A stretch of 64,000 bases of DNA, taken from NCBI RefSeq assembly GCF_037975245.1, contig NC_092567.1, positions 24,606,876 to 24,670,875 on the forward strand, written 5' to 3'. The stretch comes from Apostichopus japonicus (taxonomy: Eukaryota; Echinodermata; Holothuroidea; Aspidochirotida; Stichopodidae). Position 1 is the first letter of the stretch, and each line of letters starts with the position of its first letter. The notes beneath the pieces are model-generated. The model did no database searches and was not told where the DNA came from. It worked only from the letters and a program-made list of their open reading frames with translations. The translations under genes were made by a program, and so were the position numbers. Positions 59,405-64,000 of this stretch are shown in pieces.

Positions 59405-62400
59405 TTAGAATTGAGTCAGGAGTAATTCCAGCAGTCTTTGTGATACGAGCTGCTTGCTGGTCCTCAACGTGAGACGGTACATCTGAATGAGAGAGGGGGA
59501 AAGAGAGAGAAGAGGAAAATGTTGGACAATAACAGAACTGTCATTTGATTTCTTTTTCATTTATTGTTATCTGCTTGTATTCTCCACCAACTCAAAAATG
59601 ACAATTAGGAACAATTAATTCATTTAATTTAATTAATTTATTGTCTTGCAGATCACTAAAATCCTCTGCTATCAGTTCACATTGTATTTCTATACCCCTT
59701 TGGTTTTACATATTTTCGGAAATGACCTTTTAAACAGCTGAGGTTCTTTAATTAAAGTGACTGAACTATAGAGTCTAATCCACAGATCATTTACATCAGC
59801 TTTTACTAGCACTTAATAGCTTCTCTTTCTTCGACGTATATCAAGATATAAATTCTTAAGTTTTCCTTTAAAGGAGAAATCAATCACATATGACAAGATG
59901 TGTTAACAGCAAACTGTCACTAATAAATCATGAAACTACAAAGTTCGCAAAGGCCAAAATAAAAAAAAATTAAAAACTTTGTGGGGATATTTGTGTATTC
60001 AATTGAAAATTTGTTTAAGCAAAACTAAACTGCTGGATTACACCCAACAGGCAGATGAGGTATGTGCTAAATTTTGTCCAAGGTCAAGAGGCCTCTGAGA
60101 ACATTTCCAGCAACTTTTTTATTTTAGGGATTTTGTCTACTAGAGTTTTAAAAAAAGAAGGAGGGGTGGAATATTTTCCTCTTCAATACAAGCTTCACAT
60201 TGTTTGTCACCAGGAGTACCTATGATGTTTGACTATAACATGTGTGGGTCAGAGTATCTCATAATTACTATGAAATGCAGAAAGAAACTTTTAATTTTTT
60301 TTTTCTTTGTAAGCTTACAGAATAACTGACAATGTCACATGTGGTTGGGTGACTAACCTTGGCATTCTTGCTTGGTTCCAATCGAAGCAAACAACCAATC
60401 TGGGACTCCTGTGTGTGGATGATCCCTGCTCCGACAAAGTTATCTGGATTGGGATCCACATCGGTCAACAGGGTCAAACCGAACCCGATCAACTGACGGA
60501 GGGAGATTCAACAAAATGGGAATGAAATCAGATTCTTTCATATGAAAGTCATAAACACAGTAAAATCATCTTGTTACATGAACATACATATTTTTAACTA
60601 TAAAATAGACTGGCATGTTATGTTTCAATGCAAATTTCTCTTTTGTTATTGTCATATTTCATAATAATTTATTTCCCTACTTCTGCTAGCATTGTAGAAA
60701 AACTGTTCACTTCATGTGATTAGTGTTTCTGCTCAGAATGAAGTATCCACACAAGCAGAATCTACAAGGAAGTGAAAAAGGATGGAATTGTTGGGGGGTC
60801 TGGGCGGTGGGTGGGGGGGGGTTGGAGAGGGGGGTGGGGAGGTGTTGGGAAGGTAGGGGAATTGAGGGATGGGAAGGTAGGGGAATTGAGGGATGGGAAT
60901 GTAGGGAAATGGAGGGGAGGAGAATCATCAAGATGAAGGGGTTGGTTGTGTAATGCTTCTCATGTGGCATAATTATACAAGAACTGTCTTTTCGCGGAAA
61001 TAACAAAAATAAGAGTGATATGATTTTCTCTTCTCATTCTCAATAAGCGAAGACTTGACAATTTAGTAAAAAACATGTTTACCAGGCAATAACTGATCCA
61101 ACATTGTAAACCAACCTGCTACACACAATCGGTCGTTAAACAGGTGTATGTATAAGGATATACATATATATATATATATATATATTAAACCATTGTATTT
61201 TCAGTTTTTTTTATCATCAAAAACATCAAATATTTTTAATTAAAGGGAAAATGGAAACTGTTATACTTACTTTACCCTTGTCTATTTCCGTATCCATCGA
61301 TGTTGTTGCCTGGAAGATTTTCTGAGCTTCTTGTTGTGGCCTGAGAAAAAAAGAACATTTGTTAAAATCATAAATGAGGAACACCATCCAGCCTGTGTGT
61401 GAGAGAGTAAAGTAGCAATGCTTTCATAGGTTGCCACATTCAGGGATGAGCCTGGGGTAAAAAAAAAATCACGGAATTTTGCAAAAATTGCGGTATAGGC
61501 TCCAGTTTGCGTATGCTACAGTGTGTTAGGATAATAGTTTTTGTCACTGAGGTAGAAAAGAAATCACGGATATTCCGCGAATTCGCGGAAAAAGCTCATG
61601 CCTGCACATTTATGTGTTTGGTCTTCTCTCTGGCAGCAAACTCATAATTCAAACGACTCTTAATATCCTCTTTTGATGTAACCTTCTGAAAGACCATTCC
61701 AGATAGGAAGGCACTGTATTTTGTTTCTTGATTAAATAATAATTCAATTTGGCTGACTCAGTTGTTAGGTGTACAAGACTGGCATTCCTAAGGGACAATT
61801 TCACAAATCTTGTTCTAGGCAATCATTTTAATTTTGTTTTTTTCATTTTGTATTTTGACAAAATTTGACTTGATGAAAATTTTACTTCCCATCTTCTACT
61901 TTTTCAGTCTCGGGTTATCGACCACTGACACAATTTACAGAGAGAAACATTACTGAATCCACAGGATCGAGTTTTCTATTTTAAGAAAATGTTTCAGCTT
62001 ACTTAGTAAACTATCAATAAAACAGAATCATCATTGAGTGGTGACGACTTTATCTCAATTGAAAATTAGTGAATGGACACAGTTATAATTCTGTTCAGTT
62101 ACTCCCCCGCCCCCCCCCCCCCCCTTACCAGTTCATTCCTGCAAGAGACATAACTTATATACCCAATTGTGCTGTGTTTACATAAGCCTAATATAGTACC
62201 CCTTGTGTACAGTTATGTTATGTGAAGAGTGTATGATGATGATCTGTTAAGTTTTGCTGTTAACCAATCCGATACCGATGCTATGGGTCCCGTGGATAGA
62301 AGCCTGTGGCATTATACGCATTGAAACCTAGCATCTGGTAGGTCGTGGGTTTTGACTCCTGGCCAGCCAAAATAAGGTTGAGTTTTCATCCAGGAGAAAT

Positions 62401-63992
62401 CCATTTTTTTCCCCCATCTAAAATGATCTTCCAAATTGTCAAAAATTCAATGATGAGCTAAAACTGTAGACTGGATAGCCACCCGAAGTAAATTGTAGGT
62501 AACTAGCCATTCTCCCAACATGTATAACTGGCTGCCTATCAGTGTTATGCCACGTAACGCTAACTAATTGTGATACTATTCTATGCACAATTGCAGAAAC
62601 CTGTCAACCATTCTGCTGGGGTATAGTTTACATGTTTATACTACACGAAGTAAGAATCTTTGAACCATTATTCTGGTGAGAAGAAAATGTTTGGTTGGAA
62701 GATTTTTGTTTGAAAATGACAAAACTCGGGTCATGAGGACGATTCCAGTTAAAAGTTCTATCCTAAAATTGTGCCAGGACCCTTTTATTATCTAACACAT
62801 ATTAACATTCTTGATAGTCTTCTGCCCCCCCAACCAGCCCCCCCTTTTGTGATAAGTGGTGGTAAGTGATAGAGTCACATAGATCATATAATCTTCAAGT
62901 AAATCCATTATCACAGCTGTGTAATCTAAATGTAATCTATCAATTATCAATCAAATATGTCAACACTATGATTACTGCCAGTCATAGCTTTATTATAGGT
63001 CATGTCAAACATGATTAGGTGTTTGTACAGATATGCTCTTCCAATTTAGTAACGATCGTTTGCATTACGGTTGTTATATTTACTGTTAACTGGCGTAGTA
63101 TCACCATCAGTCATTAATAACCATATTGTCTCCCAATTTATCAACGACTGTTTGCATCGGTGCTGTAAAAATTTATCGCTGGCAGTGGTAATGTTACGAT
63201 CACTCGTTAGTTAACATTTTGTCTAATTTAATTTCTTAGCAACTGCCAGCACTATGGCTGTTGCAATATTAGAACCAATTGTTTGTCAAGATATTTCTTG
63301 CAATTTGTTAACGATTGTTTCCATTATTAGCTGTCATATTTAGTGGTTACAGTGTTAATGTTACGATAAGTAAATGATAAAAGATTTCTCTTCTAATTTA
63401 TTATCAAGTGCTTGTACAATTGTCCTCATCTTTAGCGGTTACGGTCGTAATATGATGATAAGTCCTTTGAGAAGATTAAAGTCTTCTAATTTATTAGAAA
63501 TTGCCGGCATCACTGTTGTCACGTTAATTATTTACCAGACTTAGTATTGCGATTTGTCGTTTGTAAAGGCGGTCTCCAAATAATTACCAATTGCTTGCGT
63601 TACCACTTCTTCCATGCATAATTTTCTTACAGTCGTAATACTACGACTAGTAAGAGGTCATGTCAGCTATCAGAATTATTAGAACTTAAATCAGATATGC
63701 TTTGTATAATTTCCAAGTGTTTGGTACTAATCTTCAGCTTTGTGTATTTTTTGGGGGGGGGGGGGGTTGGTGGGCATGAGGGTGTAACATCTCCAGGTCT
63801 ACACCTGTTTGGGGTGGGGGATGGGGAGTTGGCCAGGTCTGCCGATGGTTATTTATTCAAATATTAACTTACAAACTGAGCTGCTTCCATCTGTTGAAGA
63901 AGTCATCCGAGGTCATTGCGACTCCAGAGAAGAAGTGAGAAATCATGACTGGAACCTTAACGTTTATGAACTGTCGGACTCCAGACCCAACA
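59405..63992 (-). CDS. ap2a: AP-2 complex subunit alpha, C-terminal four exons (5' end outside the window)
   Basis: Minus-strand exons: 63992-63873, 61340-61271, 60492-60358, 59482-59405 (stop TAA). Together they give one carried-over base plus 133 codons and the stop, all in phase. The sequence is the platform subdomain of the alpha-adaptin appendage: [46 protein letters not shown] and [10 protein letters not shown], ending LLELLLTQF. The residues known from the mouse protein to bind DPF/DPW and FXDXF motifs of endocytic accessory proteins (F837, W840, R905, E907, R916, R920) all have counterparts here. The AP-2 complex links clathrin to PIP2-rich plasma membrane and cargo in endocytosis. 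The exon at 63992 is cut by the window edge only in its 3' splice-site context; earlier exons lie beyond it. Confidence 0.97.
60851..60925. repeat. 24-bp G-rich tandem repeat
   Basis: AGGTAGGGGAATTGAGGGAT starts at 60851 and 60875, with a third diverged unit at about 60899. It is preceded by a G-rich run (60793-60850). Many GGG runs on the plus strand make quadruplex formation plausible. It lies in an AP-2 alpha intron. Confidence 0.8.
61441..61604. mobile_element. Short MITE with CACATT duplication in an AP-2 alpha intron
   Basis: Ends CAGGGATGAGCCT and, inverted, CAGGCATGAGCTT, flanked by CACATT on both sides (61435-61440, 61605-61610). The interior has two ATCACGGA(A/T) words and a TTCCGCGAATTCGCGGAA palindrome. 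Confidence 0.7.
63030..63740. repeat. Degenerate minisatellite with a period near 90 bp
   Basis: About eight diverged units follow the pattern: CTAATTTATxAxCxATTG, TTGCATTA, CTGTTGTxATATTTA, GCGGTTACxGTxGTAAT, GTTACGATAAGTC. Anchors lie near 63052, 63143, 63237, 63310, 63402, 63497 and 63580. It fills much of the AP-2 alpha intron between 61341 and 63872. Confidence 0.6.
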
Positions 63993-64000
63993 CTGAAAGA

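Noticed and set aside
62280-62390. B-box-like GGGTTTTGACTCC in AT-rich sequence, suggestive of a SINE
   Set aside because: I could not find a convincing A box, anticodon arm or acceptor stem at tRNA spacing.

Overview
The window looks like nuclear DNA of an animal with intron-rich genes, AT-rich spacers and many short non-autonomous DNA transposons. I see no bacterial-style operons, ribosomal RNA genes or CRISPR arrays. A secreted ZP-domain protein whose N-terminal region resembles uncharacterised marine-invertebrate proteins, an AMT-type ammonium transporter (a family absent from vertebrates), a paired-like homeobox gene and AP-2 alpha together suggest a marine invertebrate. A deuterostome such as an echinoderm is my best guess, but that is inference.

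Layout. Positions 1-1562 are the upstream region of gene 1. Gene 1 (1563-17862, +) has 16 coding exons that join in frame into an 893-residue type I membrane protein: signal peptide, cysteine-containing 'RGG/SW' region, Ig-like segment, complete ZP module, dibasic site, one transmembrane helix and a short tail. Positions 17863-23846 are a spacer. Gene 2 (23847-42458, +) has 11 coding exons giving a 503-residue ammonium transporter; its first intron is 8.2 kb and full of mobile elements. Gene 3 (52627-45468, -) has 5 coding exons giving a 422-residue paired-like homeodomain protein, most like ISX, with an OAR-like C-terminus. It converges on gene 2 with about 3 kb between the stop codons. Gene 4 (63992-59405, -, 5' end outside the window) is the last four coding exons of the AP-2 clathrin adaptor alpha subunit, covering most of its C-terminal platform subdomain.

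The four genes do not form an obvious functional unit. Each exon model was built by matching splice sites and reading phase by eye, and all four resolve without frameshifts.

The non-coding space is dominated by MITE-like elements, several with exact target-site duplications that I could place to the base, and by minisatellites. Points that stand out are a tRNA-Ala-like gene whose T arm is repeated four times in exact 17-bp steps; a minisatellite that runs in phase into the stop codon of the homeobox gene; a 24-bp repeat that begins inside a 5' splice site; a duplicated 3' splice site ahead of an ammonium transporter exon; a fold-back element made of inverted 16-bp tandem repeats; and MITEs with terminal TGGAACGC repeats that carry internal satellites.
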